Source: Prochlorococcus sp. AG-347-M18
Lineage (GTDB): Bacteria > Cyanobacteriota > Cyanobacteriia > PCC-6307 > Cyanobiaceae
DNA length: 40,323 nt
Direction of reading: 5' to 3'
Assembly (NCBI GenBank): GCA_003281165.1
Contig: QCCT01000010.1
Coordinates: 1 to 40,323, forward strand
In this document: positions 8,588-16,929 of the stretch, one piece after another
Position numbering within the stretch: position 1 is the stretch's first letter
Layout of the letters: each line of letters starts with the position of its first letter
Notes under the pieces: model-generated
What the model saw: the letters and a program-made list of their open reading frames with translations, nothing else
Told to the model about the DNA's origin: nothing
Databases searched by the model: none
Made by a program: the position numbers and the translations under genes

Positions 8588-8848
8588 TTAAACGAAACCA
8601 GGAATTATTTGACCTGTTGTTAGGTATGCTCCAACAGCAGCAATTAATCCAAGCATTGCGAATCTGCCGTTAAGAGTTTCAGCAACAACTTTTTCTTTTT
8701 CGATTGTTTTGACTTTTGTGTTTGTGTTTTTCATTTGATTAGAAGATGAATAGTTTAAATTTTCGTTTTGAAATTGCTTGGTTAAATAAGCAACGAGGAT
8801 GGCTGTAAAGAATACAATTACGGCTAAGAAACCTGAAAGTGGACTCAT
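8588..8848 (-). CDS. hli: High-light-inducible protein (Hli) with an extra N-terminal membrane helix
   Basis: An 86-residue protein. The N-terminus (MSPLSGFLAVIVFFTAILVAY) is a hydrophobic helix not found in minimal Hli proteins; a polar Asn/Lys linker follows. The C-terminal Hli helix has ETLNGRFAMLGLIAAVGAY and ends TGQIIPGFV. I chose the ATG at 8848, which overlaps the stop of the preceding hli gene by one base (TAATG), a sign of translational coupling. A longer upstream reading frame exists but would run deep into the neighbour. Confidence 0.9.
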   Translation of the reverse strand: MSPLSGFLAVIVFFTAILVAYLTKQFQNENLNYSSSNQMKNTNTKVKTIEKEKVVAETLNGRFAMLGLIAAVGAYLTTGQIIPGFV

Positions 8849-9054
8849 TAAAAAATGCCAGGAATAATTTGTCCAGTTGAAACGTAAGCACCTACTAACG
8901 CAACAAGCCCAATCATTGCCCAACGACCGTTAACTTTTTCTGCATTTTGTGGGTAGCTGTCGTAAGAAACAGACTCATCTATGTAAGGACGTGTCTCAGT
9001 AGGAAACATATTCTGTCTGCCGCCTGATTCAGTAGTAACGTTTGAATTAGCCAT
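8848..9054 (-). CDS. hli: High-light-inducible protein (Hli), 68 residues
   Basis: First gene of the minus-strand hli cluster. A polar N-terminal half of about 35 residues is followed by the Hli helix (AEKVNGRWAMIGLVALVGAY) and the ending TGQIIPGIF, which is shared with two neighbours and common in the multicopy Hli type of Prochlorococcus and its phages. The stop codon overlaps the start of the next hli gene. Role: photoprotection in the thylakoid membrane. Confidence 0.93.
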   Translation of the reverse strand: MANSNVTTESGGRQNMFPTETRPYIDESVSYDSYPQNAEKVNGRWAMIGLVALVGAYVSTGQIIPGIF

Positions 9055-9357
9055 TGAAGTTGTGTAATTGTTAACTAATGTAACACTACTATTAACAAAT
9101 GTAAAGTATTAAGCCGAAATTAAGTTATTTTCAAGATATTTACTACATAAATGTCACATAACAGTAACAATAATTTTTAAATTGTTGTTTTTTAGGCTAG
9201 CTACGTTTTACAGATTGGATCGAAACTATTAAAAGTTCAATTTGTTGTTTCAGTATTTATTTTAAAATCCTTAGAAAGATATCAATTTGGTAGAAAAAAC
9301 TACATCATTCTGATATTTGAATAATTAGTTTTTAGATATAATTTATTTTACTTTCTT
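9055..9357. promoter_or_regulatory. Divergent promoter region between two hli transcription units
   Basis: About 300 bp without an ORF separate the minus-strand hli operon from the plus-strand hli gene, so promoters for both must lie here. The DNA is very AT-rich. I see no unambiguous operator, only loosely TATAAT-like stretches. Confidence 0.45.
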
Positions 9358-9486
9358 ATGGAATTCGCAAAAAAAATCATGACCGAAAAAGCTGAAAAGC
9401 TTAATGGTAAAGCAGCAATGCTTGGAATGTTTGCTCTTGTAGGGGCCTACTATTTTACTGGTCAAATTCTTCCAGGTATTTTCTAA
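9358..9486 (+). CDS. hli: High-light-inducible protein (Hli), 42 residues
   Basis: A short Hli protein consisting almost only of the pigment-binding helix (AEKLNGKAAMLGMFALVGAY) and the ending FTGQILPGIF. In the NGR position it has NGK, as some short Hli proteins do. The ATG at 9358 gives 42 residues; an internal ATG at 9379 would give 35. It is transcribed away from the three-gene hli cluster and has its own terminator at 9512. Confidence 0.9.
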   Translation: MEFAKKIMTEKAEKLNGKAAMLGMFALVGAYYFTGQILPGIF

Positions 9487-9511
9487 TAAAAATCCTTTTT
9501 AAATTTTTTCA

Positions 9512-9535
9512 GGGGCTTTATCAAGCCCTTTTTTA
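9512..9535 (+). terminator. Rho-independent terminator of the plus-strand hli gene
   Basis: The stem GGGCTT/AAGCCC with a TATC loop is followed by six T residues, 26 bp after the hli stop codon. Confidence 0.85.
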
Positions 9536-9554
9536 CTGGATTATTATGCTCTTT

Positions 9555-10292
9555 TTAATTATCTAATAATTCAAATAATTTATTTATTAGAAGCTTTCTT
9601 TTTAAAAAAGTTTTATCAATATATTTTTTATTCTCTTCTTTTAAAGTTTCCTGACCATTTAAGCCTAATCCTTTAAGGACAAACTCTTTATCTTCTTTAA
9701 TCCAGTTATTTATCATTCCCCCCGTCGTCTCTATATGGAATTGTAATCCGTAAGCAAAATTACCAATCCTAAAAAACTGTTCCTTACAACGTGAACTACT
9801 AGCAATGAGTACTGCTTTATTAGGTAATAAAATCCTATCTCCATGCCAATGCAGTACATGAAAAGGGTCTTCAAACAGTGCTTTAAAGTCTTTATTTGAT
9901 TTATTAATAAAAATTTGAGACCATCCAATTTCCGGTAATGCTTTTGGAGGTGATCCATATTTAAGAATTTCTACATCTCCTCCAGCAGCACTCGCAAGCA
10001 ACTGAGCACCCAAGCAAACACCGATTATAGGTCTTTCATTTTCTAATTCTTTTTTTATAAAATCTCTTTCTAACTTAAGCCAGGGATATCTGTCGCTTCC
10101 AATATCTTTAACTCCCATTGGTCCACCCATAATTAGAATTAAGTCACCTTTTTTTGTTTGCGGCAGAGCATTTTTATTATCTAAACGAATAATTTCGATT
10201 TTCAAATCTCTTTCTTTAGCAATTTGTTCAAAAAGACCAGGCCCCTCTATTTCTAAATGCTGCAAAACTAATAGGCGTTTTATTTCCTTCAT
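9555..10292 (-). CDS. Class I glutamine amidotransferase-like protein
   Basis: A 245-residue stand-alone GATase1 domain. The nucleophile elbow GVCLGAQ places the catalytic Cys at 93. QFHIE gives His186 and Glu188, completing the triad, and MGGPMG forms the usual oxyanion strand. The family (COG0518, GuaA-like amidotransferase domain without synthetase) releases ammonia from glutamine or acts as a gamma-glutamyl hydrolase; the real substrate cannot be told from sequence. Its ATG overlaps the stop of the upstream secreted-protein gene by four bases (ATGA), so the two are probably translated together. Confidence 0.88.
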   Translation of the reverse strand: MKEIKRLLVLQHLEIEGPGLFEQIAKERDLKIEIIRLDNKNALPQTKKGDLILIMGGPMGVKDIGSDRYPWLKLERDFIKKELENERPIIGVCLGAQLLASAAGGDVEILKYGSPPKALPEIGWSQIFINKSNKDFKALFEDPFHVLHWHGDRILLPNKAVLIASSSRCKEQFFRIGNFAYGLQFHIETTGGMINNWIKEDKEFVLKGLGLNGQETLKEENKKYIDKTFLKRKLLINKLFELLDN

Positions 10293-10585
10293 TCACTTTC
10301 CATTATTTCAGCTGATTCAGAACAGACATTAACGCTAAACCACTTCATTGCCGACCAAGTATCTTCTTGATATGTACCTGCTGCAATACTTACAAAACAA
10401 TCATTTTCATACCAACTTCGATAACTGGGAGTTACTCCTGTTCCTTTTAATCTATTTTCTAAGCCTTTTCCATATTTTTTAATAACAAGATTTATAGCTT
10501 CATTCTCAATTTCTCTTTGCTTTTCATCAGCAAAACCGCCTAGTGGAGTAAAAAAAAGAATTGATGCAATAAGTAAACGTATCAT
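10289..10585 (-). CDS. Small exported protein, unknown function
   Basis: A 98-residue protein with a clear signal peptide (MIRLLIASILFFTPLGGFA) and a mature part with two Cys residues (ENDCFVS and VNVCSES) that could form a disulphide. It overlaps the amidotransferase start by four bases and follows the 10598 gene by 12 bp, so the three form an operon. No family is recognised. Confidence 0.65.
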   Translation of the reverse strand: MIRLLIASILFFTPLGGFADEKQREIENEAINLVIKKYGKGLENRLKGTGVTPSYRSWYENDCFVSIAAGTYQEDTWSAMKWFSVNVCSESAEIMESE

Positions 10586-10597
10586 TGAGTCTTTAGT

Positions 10598-10888
10598 TTA
10601 TATGTAGCTGATTTCATATCGATTAATTAATTTTTTAAAATCATCTACTCTCTTTTGTCCATTTTTTAATGGTCTTGAGGAGTCAAGAACGGCTGCACAA
10701 CATAATTGCCAGCAAGATTTTTCATCTAGTCCCAATTTCTTGCATATATTTTTTGGAGCTTTAATAACTGTATTTATTTCTGCAATATGTTGAGTGGTTT
10801 CCCATAATTCTCCTTCGAGAAAATCAATTTCAATACTTGATAATAATTCTGTAGCAACGTAATCCTTAATTAGCTCAGTTAATTCCAC
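10598..10888 (-). CDS. Small conserved protein, paralogue of the gene at 16548
   Basis: A 96-residue soluble protein. Its C-terminal half (APKNICKKLGLDEKSCWQLC, then SSRPLKNGQK) aligns with APSHICESLNLKKDTYWIMC and LHKPPQFGKTK of the 16548 protein; both share a conserved His/Asn-Ile-Cys segment and a Trp followed by Cys. Function unknown. It is the first gene of a three-gene minus-strand operon with the exported protein and the amidotransferase. Confidence 0.65.
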   Translation of the reverse strand: MELTELIKDYVATELLSSIEIDFLEGELWETTQHIAEINTVIKAPKNICKKLGLDEKSCWQLCCAAVLDSSRPLKNGQKRVDDFKKLINRYEISYI

Positions 10889-11000
10889 GATATTTTATTA
10901 GAGCAGATAAGTTAAATAATCTCTTAGTATTTTTATAGCAGGATAAAAAAAAAGGAACTAGTTTCTACCTCATCTTGAATATCCTGTAGATTTTAAAAGA

Positions 11001-11138
11001 CTACATCATTTCGTATTGATCAAGTTTGGTTTTTAATTTTGTTGCTTGTTTAATCAATGACAAAGCTTCTTTTCTGCCTGTTGAATTATTAGCCTGGACT
11101 ATAAGATCGGCGTATTTCTTTGCGATTTTTTTTTCCAT
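11001..11138 (-). CDS. Very small conserved protein, paralogue of the gene at 20085
   Basis: A 45-residue helical protein starting MEKKIAKKYADLIVQA. It shares KKY-x-x-[IL]-x-x-QA-[DN]-N-x-x-GRKE-x-x-SL[IL]K-[QK]-A with the 44-residue protein at 20085. The retained pattern supports real coding despite the small size. Function unknown. Confidence 0.6.
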   Translation of the reverse strand: MEKKIAKKYADLIVQANNSTGRKEALSLIKQATKLKTKLDQYEMM

Positions 11139-11547
11139 AATTTAAGATGTATAAATACCGTTTTTTAATCTTGAAACTATCGAGTCACAACTAGAAGTAG
11201 TTAAGGAGTCAACGGTTAAAACCTCAGAGTCAACAAATTGGAACGGGTTAACTCGTGTCTTTAATTTATAATCAATTAATAAAAAAGCTGTTGGTATCTA
11301 CGATTACATTGTTTTCAAACCCTGATTTAATCTATAGTTATCCATGAATTGGATTGAAAAATTTCAATCATCTTTTTAATGCAATTAATAAAAAAAGGGG
11401 GTTAAAACCCCCTTCGGTTTATTAAAAGACCTAATTTACTAATACAAATGTCAATAAATATTGATTATTTATTTTTGAGACCGAATTCCATATTTTAGGA
11501 AACCCTTAAGCTCATAGAAATAAAGGCTTTTTTTTGGGCTGGATCAC
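11139..11547. other. 409-bp intergenic stretch without a clear gene
   Basis: It contains the minus-strand terminator at 11391. I also see three scattered GAGTCA(A)C boxes (near 11180, 11206 and 11228) of unknown meaning, and an 11-codon ATG-stop stretch at 11346 that is too short to call. Confidence 0.5.
11391..11414 (-). terminator. Rho-independent terminator
   Basis: The stem AAGGGGG/CCCCCTT with a six-base loop is followed on the minus strand by a T run. It lies 134 bp beyond the DUF1651 gene and probably ends its transcript. Confidence 0.75.
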
Positions 11548-11817
11548 TTATCCGTAATTATGAGATACTTCTGTCCATCCTTTTTGGTGTAGTTCGTGCC
11601 ACTTTTCCCAGGCTGAATCTATGTTGAGTTTTTCAGAGGATTTGTACCCTCCAGGTTCTCCGAGGTGATTTGTGTAGAAAAGATGAGTATGAATTTTTAA
11701 ATTAGGTTTAGGAGAGTTTTTGCATTCTTCGAAAAAGATAATTCTGCTGCCTTCGGGATTTAGTAGGCATCCGTTAGGTTTGCTAGTGCTACAACCAAAT
11801 GAGTACTTAGGATCCAT
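11548..11817 (-). CDS. DUF1651 family protein
   Basis: An 89-residue soluble protein. The sequence PNGCLLNPEGSRIIFF near the start and AWEKWHELHQKGWTEV near the end fit DUF1651, a small family almost confined to Prochlorococcus and marine Synechococcus. Function unknown. Confidence 0.75.
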   Translation of the reverse strand: MDPKYSFGCSTSKPNGCLLNPEGSRIIFFEECKNSPKPNLKIHTHLFYTNHLGEPGGYKSSEKLNIDSAWEKWHELHQKGWTEVSHNYG

Positions 11818-11966
11818 ACTTTACCTTTAATCGGCCAGTTGATTATTAATACGTTTGTACTATAAATTATATCCTCCTTGTTTTGCTGTCAATCCTTTTA
11901 AGGTTAAGTACTTATTTACTAATAATTATTTTGTTTTTTAATAAATAAGATAATTTCTTTAAGCTT

Positions 11967-12149
11967 ATGAATTACAGGGAAGATCTAGAAATCAAACTAC
12001 AAAAAGTAACACTTGCAATGCAGGAAGTTGTAGATGATATCTATAAAAATGAACCTGAGAAGCAAAGAATAATTTCCAAACTTATTGAATTTAAAGAAGC
12101 AATTATTTCAAAGGGAATTGAACTTAATATTGAATTAGAGGCAGCCTAG
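11967..12149 (+). CDS. Small helical protein, unknown function
   Basis: A 60-residue charged protein beginning MNYREDLEIKLQKVTLAMQE, predicted to be almost entirely helical and possibly a coiled coil. No family is recognised. Coding potential is supported by composition and position between two compact genes. Confidence 0.5.
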   Translation: MNYREDLEIKLQKVTLAMQEVVDDIYKNEPEKQRIISKLIEFKEAIISKGIELNIELEAA

Positions 12150-12222
12150 AAATATTTAATATCTCATGAATGTTTAATAACTTTTAGAATAATGTTATTA
12201 ACAAAGAAGGGTTATTTATCAA

Positions 12223-12384
12223 ATGCAGCCTGGTACTTTTGAATTATTGATCCTAGTATTTATCTTTTTAGGTCTTCAAGCCTGGTGGATTATCCCAATA
12301 GTTATTAAGAATAATAAATTAAATAATAGAGGTAAGGATTTAAGAAAGGAAATTAAGCAATTAGAAAAGTTATATAAAAAATAA
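12223..12384 (+). CDS. Small membrane protein, unknown function
   Basis: A 53-residue ORF with one clear membrane helix (FELLILVFIFLGLQAWWIIPIVI) followed by a basic, helical tail (KDLRKEIKQLEKLYKK). The TM plus charged coiled-coil tail looks like a real small anchored protein. It lies between two plus-strand genes. Confidence 0.55.
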   Translation: MQPGTFELLILVFIFLGLQAWWIIPIVIKNNKLNNRGKDLRKEIKQLEKLYKK

Positions 12385-12437
12385 ATTAGTTTATTATTTT
12401 TGCAAACTACTTATTATTAGTGAAACTCAAATATCTA

Positions 12438-12860
12438 ATGAAATTAAAAAAATTTATTCCAGTTTGCTTCCTTTTTATTGGGACTTTAGCTTTACCACAA
12501 CCTTCTCTTGCAGAAGAAAAGATTGAAGTTATACCTATTATTCAAAGTTCAAAAGGACTAAGTGGTAAAAATTTTAATTATCTCGAGGGTAAGCCTGAAT
12601 TAAGACTCTTAAAAGTAAAAATTCCAGTTGGCTTGAAAACTCCAATTCATACTCATCCTTCCCCAATGTTGATTCATGTCACCAGAGGAAGATTAAAGCA
12701 TGTGAGGGGTGAAGAAATTAATTTCTTTAAAGCAGGTGATGCATTTATAGAGAGTAATAATGGGGGCCCCCACTATGTGAAAAATGTTGGGAAGAAGCCG
12801 GCCATACTTCACGTGGGAGTTGTATCAGTAATTGGAATGCCTACGGCCATAAATAAATAA
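12438..12860 (+). CDS. Exported cupin-domain protein
   Basis: A 140-residue protein with a signal peptide (MKLKKFIPVCFLFIGTLALPQPSLA) and a single small cupin barrel. The cupin motif is IHTHPSPMLIHVTRGRLKHV, with two His near the start of the metal site, then FKAGDAFIE and PHYVKNVG for the second motif. Such periplasmic cupins bind a metal and a small ligand; the reaction is unknown. An in-frame GTG at 12420 would add six residues before the signal peptide; I prefer the ATG at 12438 because it gives a normal signal sequence. Confidence 0.8.
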   Translation: MKLKKFIPVCFLFIGTLALPQPSLAEEKIEVIPIIQSSKGLSGKNFNYLEGKPELRLLKVKIPVGLKTPIHTHPSPMLIHVTRGRLKHVRGEEINFFKAGDAFIESNNGGPHYVKNVGKKPAILHVGVVSVIGMPTAINK

Positions 12861-12902
12861 GATTTTTCTCAAAGTTGTTCTATCAGTATGAGGATTAAAC
12901 TT

Positions 12903-14606
12903 TTATGAAGAACAGCTGTAGTGAGATATCCCTCCATAGTTAAAATACTGGCTTGGCTTTAGTCGATTATATTTTTGATCTATTTCTGAGGATTGTTCTA
13001 TATATGGATTGCTAAAGACATCCTGTAACTCTTTTATTTTTTTGTAATTTCCTTTTTCAGCTTCTTCATATGCGGGAACGACCATCCATTCGCGCCAAGT
13101 ATAGACTGGATTAAGGGATTTCATTGATACTGATTTCGCTTTAATATTTCCCTCTTTCTTCAAGATTGATTGCCAGTTTTGAAGCCATACTTCCCACCTA
13201 TTATTGAGCTCGTCATTAATTGGTAAATAGAAACAGTCTTTTAAAGAATCTAAGTTATCAGGGATTTCAGAGAGTTTGCGGAACAAAATTGTATAGTCTG
13301 CTTTTGAAATGACCATGAGATTAAAAAAATCATTTATTAGAGCTTCGTTGTAATGTTCTAAACCAAGTTTGTTTGCCCACATTTTCATCAATTCCTTATT
13401 CATTAATTCAGAAAAATCCTTTTCGATTTGATCTAACTTTTCTTGATCTTGTTTGCTTCGTGAAAGTAACGGACTAAGAGAAGAACAGAATGTTTTAAAG
13501 TTGATTGCCGCTGCAGAAGGCTGGTTAAAAAATGAGAAATGTTCACCTCCACCTGTCCATGGTTGAAATCTTGGATCAAATAATTCACAGAATCCAAAGG
13601 GGCCATAATCCAAGGTATAACCACCAGCAGCACAATTATCACTATTGAAATTACCCTGGCAATAACCAACTCTCATCCAGTTGGCTATAAGTGATATCAG
13701 TCTTGATCTGTATAAAGAAGCCAGTTTTATCACTTTACTTTCAATTGAAATCTCATATTCAATTTCATCTTTATAATTTCTATCGATTAGATGTTGTACT
13801 ATCATCTTTAGTTCATTAAGGGCCTCATCATGCGCATTATTACGAACTCGTCTTGCAAAAAGTTCAATCTGGCCTACACGTAAAAAAGATGGAGCGACTC
13901 TCGTAGTAATTGCCGCTTGATTATCAATCATGATATCAGGTTCAAAATATCTGGACCCTTTTGAATACCACGGTCTTCTAACTATTTCTGAACGTGAGAC
14001 ATAAAGTGTTAAAGATCTTGAGGTAGGGATTCCTAAGGAATCCATTAATTCTTGTGCGAGAAATTCTCGTACGCTAGACCTTAAGACAGCTCTGCCATCT
14101 GCTCCACGACAGTAGGGAGTTGGACCTCCTCCTTTAAGTTGCATTTCCATTCTTTTCTCATTGAATAAACCTTCAAAAACAGAAATTGCTCTGCCATCAC
14201 CATAACCATTGCCAGTGCCAAAGGGACATTGTTGGGTATATTCAGTTCCGTAAATTGATAATGCATAACCTGTTGCCCAACCAACAGGACTCATTGGATA
14301 ATTAGCAACAGAAATATCACCTGAGAAAAAACGACAAAAATTCTCATCCTTAGTAAGATCTGAGCTTAGCCTTAGTTCTTTAAAAAGTTTCTTGCTATGG
14401 GAAATATATTCTGGTTCTGGAATAGCAGTTGGAACAACTGGTACATAATGACCTGAATATACTGAACGCGGCTTATGATCATTTCCATCTTTTGTTGATT
14501 GAGGATCTGCTTTAAGAGAATTCATAAAAGAATAGTCAGATAGTTGAGAAAATTCAGAAAAATTTTCTGTAAGCTTTCCTTTTAATGAATTAGATTTGGT
14601 TGACAT
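12903..14606 (-). CDS. selO: Protein adenylyltransferase SelO (YdiU/UPF0061)
   Basis: A 567-residue pseudokinase-fold enzyme of the SelO family, which transfers AMP from ATP to Ser, Thr or Tyr of target proteins, often in redox control. The N-terminal part has the family signature YCRGADGRAVLRSS preceded by QLKGGGPTPY. The active site SDN...LDYGPFGF gives Asp323, Asn324 and Asp333, with the same 10-residue spacing as in characterised SelO proteins. The protein ends in CSS, the place where eukaryotic SelO carries selenocysteine (U-S-S), which regulates activity. It is transcribed alone, 168 bp after the sodium symporter gene. Confidence 0.93.
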   Translation of the reverse strand: MSTKSNSLKGKLTENFSEFSQLSDYSFMNSLKADPQSTKDGNDHKPRSVYSGHYVPVVPTAIPEPEYISHSKKLFKELRLSSDLTKDENFCRFFSGDISVANYPMSPVGWATGYALSIYGTEYTQQCPFGTGNGYGDGRAISVFEGLFNEKRMEMQLKGGGPTPYCRGADGRAVLRSSVREFLAQELMDSLGIPTSRSLTLYVSRSEIVRRPWYSKGSRYFEPDIMIDNQAAITTRVAPSFLRVGQIELFARRVRNNAHDEALNELKMIVQHLIDRNYKDEIEYEISIESKVIKLASLYRSRLISLIANWMRVGYCQGNFNSDNCAAGGYTLDYGPFGFCELFDPRFQPWTGGGEHFSFFNQPSAAAINFKTFCSSLSPLLSRSKQDQEKLDQIEKDFSELMNKELMKMWANKLGLEHYNEALINDFFNLMVISKADYTILFRKLSEIPDNLDSLKDCFYLPINDELNNRWEVWLQNWQSILKKEGNIKAKSVSMKSLNPVYTWREWMVVPAYEEAEKGNYKKIKELQDVFSNPYIEQSSEIDQKYNRLKPSQYFNYGGISHYSCSS

Positions 14607-14773
14607 TAAATTTTTAATCTATTGTTGATTGCGTTGTAATTTCTTTAAATTCAACATCTAGATATATCTTATATATATTTTTATCAGGGATGTTTTCTAT
14701 CGTTATTTTTGAGATTTAATAGTAGTTAAAATTTAATATTTACTTAAAAAAAGGTTCCGCAGTAAAATATTGT

Positions 14774-16153
14774 TTAACTCACCCAGCCTTTAAGCAAATC
14801 AAACACACTAATAAATAGTCCAAAACCAATAATTGGGGGAGCAATCCATCTTGTCATGAATTTCAAATAACGTGTCGTTTTGATTCCAACTTTTGAATCA
14901 CTAAGTTCTTCATTAAATTTTCCAGGGACTACCCATCCCATAAAGAAAGTAACCAAGAATCCACCAAAGATCAGTAATACGCCACCAAAAATCGAATCAA
15001 CAGTACCAAGAATATTTAAATTTAAGGCAGAAGGGATGCCCGCTAAGAATAGGAAAAGAGTTATCAACCAAACCGATTTTTCTCTTTTAAAGCCGAATTT
15101 ATCCATTAAAGAGGAAACTGGAACCTCCAATAATGAAACAGATGAAGTTATGGCTGCGATATAAGCTAGTGCAAAAAATGCAACAGCTACAATTCTTCCT
15201 GCCGCACCATATGAACCTAAACCTGTTGGAATTGAGATAAATAAAGCACCAACAGTGGATTCAGAAATAGCGTCAGTTAAACCGAATGTTAAAACTATTG
15301 GGAAAGTTATAAATCCAGCCATTAGTCCAACCAAAGTATCTAATGATGCAACTCCTACACTTAGTTTTGGAAGATTACTTTTTTTATTCAAATAGGATGC
15401 GTAGGTAACCATAATTCCAATCCCTAAGCTTAATGAAAAGAATGCTTGTGTAAAAGCGTTTCTTATTGTTTGAGGATTTCTCAATTCATTGAAGTCAAAC
15501 TTAAGTAGAAATGTTTTATATCCTTCCCATGCGCCTGAAAGTGAAGTAGCCCAAATAGCAAGAATCACAATAATTATGAAAAGGATTGGCATGAAATATC
15601 TAGTAACCTTTTCTATACCTTTTTTTATACCTGATGAAACTATTATTGCTGTAAGTACAAGACTTAATAGGTGGCCCAACAAAACACTGCTGCCACTACT
15701 AATCGAGCCAAAGAAGGTTTCTGCTTCAGTTAAATTCTTTGGTAATCCAAAAAATAAAGAATGGAACAAGGTATCTGCAGTCCATCCCATTATTACTGAA
15801 TAATATGATGCTATTCCTAAAGGAGCTATGAAGAAAAGAATTCCTAATGGATACCAATTCTTCCCTGCCAGCTTTACAGGAGCAAGCAATGTGCTTGCCA
15901 TTGCGTTTCTCCCTAGAGCCATTTCAGCAACAAATACCGGAAGACATACAATTAAAACGATCAATATATATAAAAGTACAAACGCCGCACCTCCACCCTG
16001 AGATGCTCTGTAAGCAAAACCCCAAAGGTTGCCTAGACCTACTGCACTACCAGCAGCAGCGAGAATGAACCCTAGCTTACTAGTCCATTGTTCTCTCTGA
16101 GAAATTTTTGAGTCCAAAATTAAAATCTTTTTTATAGTTGATTTATAACTCAT
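14774..16153 (-). CDS. Neurotransmitter:sodium symporter (NSS/SNF) family transporter
   Basis: A 459-residue protein with about 11-12 membrane helices, starting with a short cytosolic arm. The first helix carries LGFILAAAGSAVGLGNLWGFAY, the family hallmark around the sodium sites. Family members take up amino acids or related solutes with Na+. LeuT-type proteins have Arg in the LW/F-R-F motif at the outer gate; here the residue is Gly45, so the outer gate may differ. The substrate cannot be predicted. It is divergent from the DUF3764 gene at 16251. Confidence 0.9.
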   Translation of the reverse strand: MSYKSTIKKILILDSKISQREQWTSKLGFILAAAGSAVGLGNLWGFAYRASQGGGAAFVLLYILIVLIVCLPVFVAEMALGRNAMASTLLAPVKLAGKNWYPLGILFFIAPLGIASYYSVIMGWTADTLFHSLFFGLPKNLTEAETFFGSISSGSSVLLGHLLSLVLTAIIVSSGIKKGIEKVTRYFMPILFIIIVILAIWATSLSGAWEGYKTFLLKFDFNELRNPQTIRNAFTQAFFSLSLGIGIMVTYASYLNKKSNLPKLSVGVASLDTLVGLMAGFITFPIVLTFGLTDAISESTVGALFISIPTGLGSYGAAGRIVAVAFFALAYIAAITSSVSLLEVPVSSLMDKFGFKREKSVWLITLFLFLAGIPSALNLNILGTVDSIFGGVLLIFGGFLVTFFMGWVVPGKFNEELSDSKVGIKTTRYLKFMTRWIAPPIIGFGLFISVFDLLKGWVS

Positions 16154-16250
16154 AAATGAAAATTAGTTAACACTTTGCTTAATAAAAACTAATTTTTTTA
16201 GATTAATTTTTTTGATAAAGATTTAGAATTAAAAAAATTTAATTATTCTT

Positions 16251-16532
16251 ATGACTATTGAAACGACTATTTTAGATTTTCAACTAAGTAATACCTATGA
16301 GGAGTATGAATCACATATGAATGCAAAAGAACAGCAGACGATGTTTAAAGATATGGGAGTGAAAACATTTTATATTGGTAAATCATTAGATGATCCTCAA
16401 AGGGCTACTGTAATTTTTCAAGGACCAGAAAATGTTTTATATGATATTTTTATGAATCCTGAAACAAAACCTATAGTTGAAGCTTCAGGACATATTTATG
16501 AGGGTACAAAAATAACACGCTGGATTTCTTAA
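16251..16532 (+). CDS. DUF3764 family protein
   Basis: A 93-residue soluble protein with the DUF3764 pattern: TTILDFQLSNTYEEYESHMN, then KTFYIGKSLDDPQRATVIFQGP and a C-terminal ASGHIYEGTKITRWIS. The family has a ferredoxin-like (dimeric alpha-beta barrel) appearance and is common in marine picocyanobacteria. Function unknown. The 16548 gene follows 15 bp later. Confidence 0.82.
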   Translation: MTIETTILDFQLSNTYEEYESHMNAKEQQTMFKDMGVKTFYIGKSLDDPQRATVIFQGPENVLYDIFMNPETKPIVEASGHIYEGTKITRWIS

Positions 16533-16547
16533 AAAAATAATTCTTTT

Positions 16548-16847
16548 ATGAATTACCAACTTTTAATTGAATCATATTCATTTGGTTCAGCCCTTACTGA
16601 GCAAGAAATAGAACTCTTAAGTCTTGAACTTGAAACTCAAATAATGAACATTAATATATCAACAGAATTTGGATGTTTTAAATCTGCTCCCTCTCATATT
16701 TGCGAAAGTCTTAATTTAAAAAAAGATACTTATTGGATAATGTGCCTTGCTGAAATATTAGATTTACATAAGCCCCCACAATTTGGGAAAACGAAAAGTG
16801 TGGAGGTTTTCGATTTACTTCTTGAAAGAGGACTTGTTATTGGCTAA
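16548..16847 (+). CDS. Small conserved protein, paralogue of the gene at 10598
   Basis: A 99-residue soluble protein probably co-transcribed with DUF3764. An N-terminal segment (ESYSFGSALTEQEIELLSLE) precedes the part shared with the 10598 protein: SAPSHICESLNLKKDTYWIM and then a Pro-containing loop. The retained Ile-Cys and Trp residues point to a shared fold; function unknown. Confidence 0.65.
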   Translation: MNYQLLIESYSFGSALTEQEIELLSLELETQIMNINISTEFGCFKSAPSHICESLNLKKDTYWIMCLAEILDLHKPPQFGKTKSVEVFDLLLERGLVIG

Positions 16848-16929
16848 TTAATTATTTATTTGATTATTAAAAATGAATTCTTTTTTTTTCTTTAGGCTGA
16901 TAGGATTAATTTTGGTCAGTAAAAAAAAA

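Noticed and set aside
9055..9357. NtcA-type GTA-N8-TAC sites in the hli promoter region
   Set aside because: No exact match found; only partial resemblance in AT-rich DNA.
11346..11381. 11-codon ATG-stop frame followed by a hairpin
   Set aside because: Too short to tell from chance; the hairpin is better explained as the minus-strand terminator.
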